A DNA stretch of 5,212 bases from assembly GCA_030611185.1 (NCBI GenBank), contig JAUWQG010000072.1, forward strand, positions 1-5,212, given 5' to 3'. Under the pieces are notes generated by a model that worked only from the letters and a program-made list of their open reading frames with translations, had not been told where the DNA came from and made no database searches. Shown in pieces: positions 5,186 to 5,212 of the stretch. The stretch is from Nitrososphaerota archaeon. GTDB taxonomy: Archaea > Thermoproteota > Nitrososphaeria > Nitrososphaerales > Nitrosopumilaceae. Position numbers and translations under genes: made by a program. Position 1 is the first letter of the stretch. The number at the start of each line of letters is the position of its first letter.

Positions 5186-5212
5186 TGCTTTGACGTTTTT
5201 TATGATATGTTG
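5133..5212 (+). CDS. Possible start of a + strand gene, cut by the window edge
   Basis: After an in-frame TAG at 5127-5129 the frame is open to the window end. It offers starts at GTG 5133, ATG 5157 and ATG 5169. The longest reading begins MATRLKKTMVTVMAQGHYAL and turns hydrophobic at the edge (ALTFFMIC), which could be the beginning of a membrane helix behind a basic N-terminus. A weak TATA-like CTATAAC near 5100-5106 lies about 30 bp before the GTG. No Shine-Dalgarno is convincing. The open stretch is only 26 codons, so it may be chance, and no product can be named. Confidence 0.35.
   Translation, partial: MATRLKKTMVTVMAQGHYALTFFMIC

Overview
The window looks like part of the chromosome of an AT-rich archaeon, most likely a marine ammonia-oxidising thaumarchaeon (Nitrosopumilus-like). 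The reasons are: a gene for ribosomal protein eS26 (S26e), which occurs in TACK archaea and eukaryotes but not in bacteria; a CDP-alcohol phosphatidyltransferase of the archaetidylinositol-phosphate synthase type; very small Cys-rich proteins; GTG/TTG starts; and TATA-like boxes about 25 bp upstream of several start codons, as expected for leaderless archaeal transcripts. The taxon is an inference from gene content and style, not from a database match.

Layout from left to right: (1) 62-262, a small zinc-binding-type protein on the + strand, broken by an in-frame TAG at 140-142 although the frame beyond it still looks coding. (2) 327-899 (+), a membrane CDP-alcohol phosphatidyltransferase. (3) 902-1189 (-), ribosomal protein eS26, converging on gene 2 with only 2 bp between stop codons. 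(4) A divergent promoter region, then a + strand cluster: a 35-residue double-CxxC microprotein (1318-1425), a PfkB/ribokinase-family kinase (1452-2324) and an NAD kinase carrying an extra C-terminal winged-helix domain (2338-3363). (5) 3365-4963 (-), CTP synthase, converging on the NAD kinase with 1 bp between stops. (6) 4964-5132, an AT-rich intergenic stretch with two adjacent perfect inverted repeats, followed by what may be the first codons of a + strand gene leaving the window.

The genes are mostly core metabolism and translation: polar lipid headgroup synthesis, the small ribosomal subunit, NADP supply, CTP supply (CTP is also the precursor of CDP-archaeol, the lipid substrate of gene 2) and an unassigned small-molecule kinase. 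I see no mobile element, CRISPR array, rRNA or tRNA gene. The points most worth a second look are the TAG-interrupted zinc protein, the NAD kinase-winged helix fusion with its altered GGDG motif, the very small zinc-ribbon-like gene before pfkB, and the paired hairpins upstream of pyrG.
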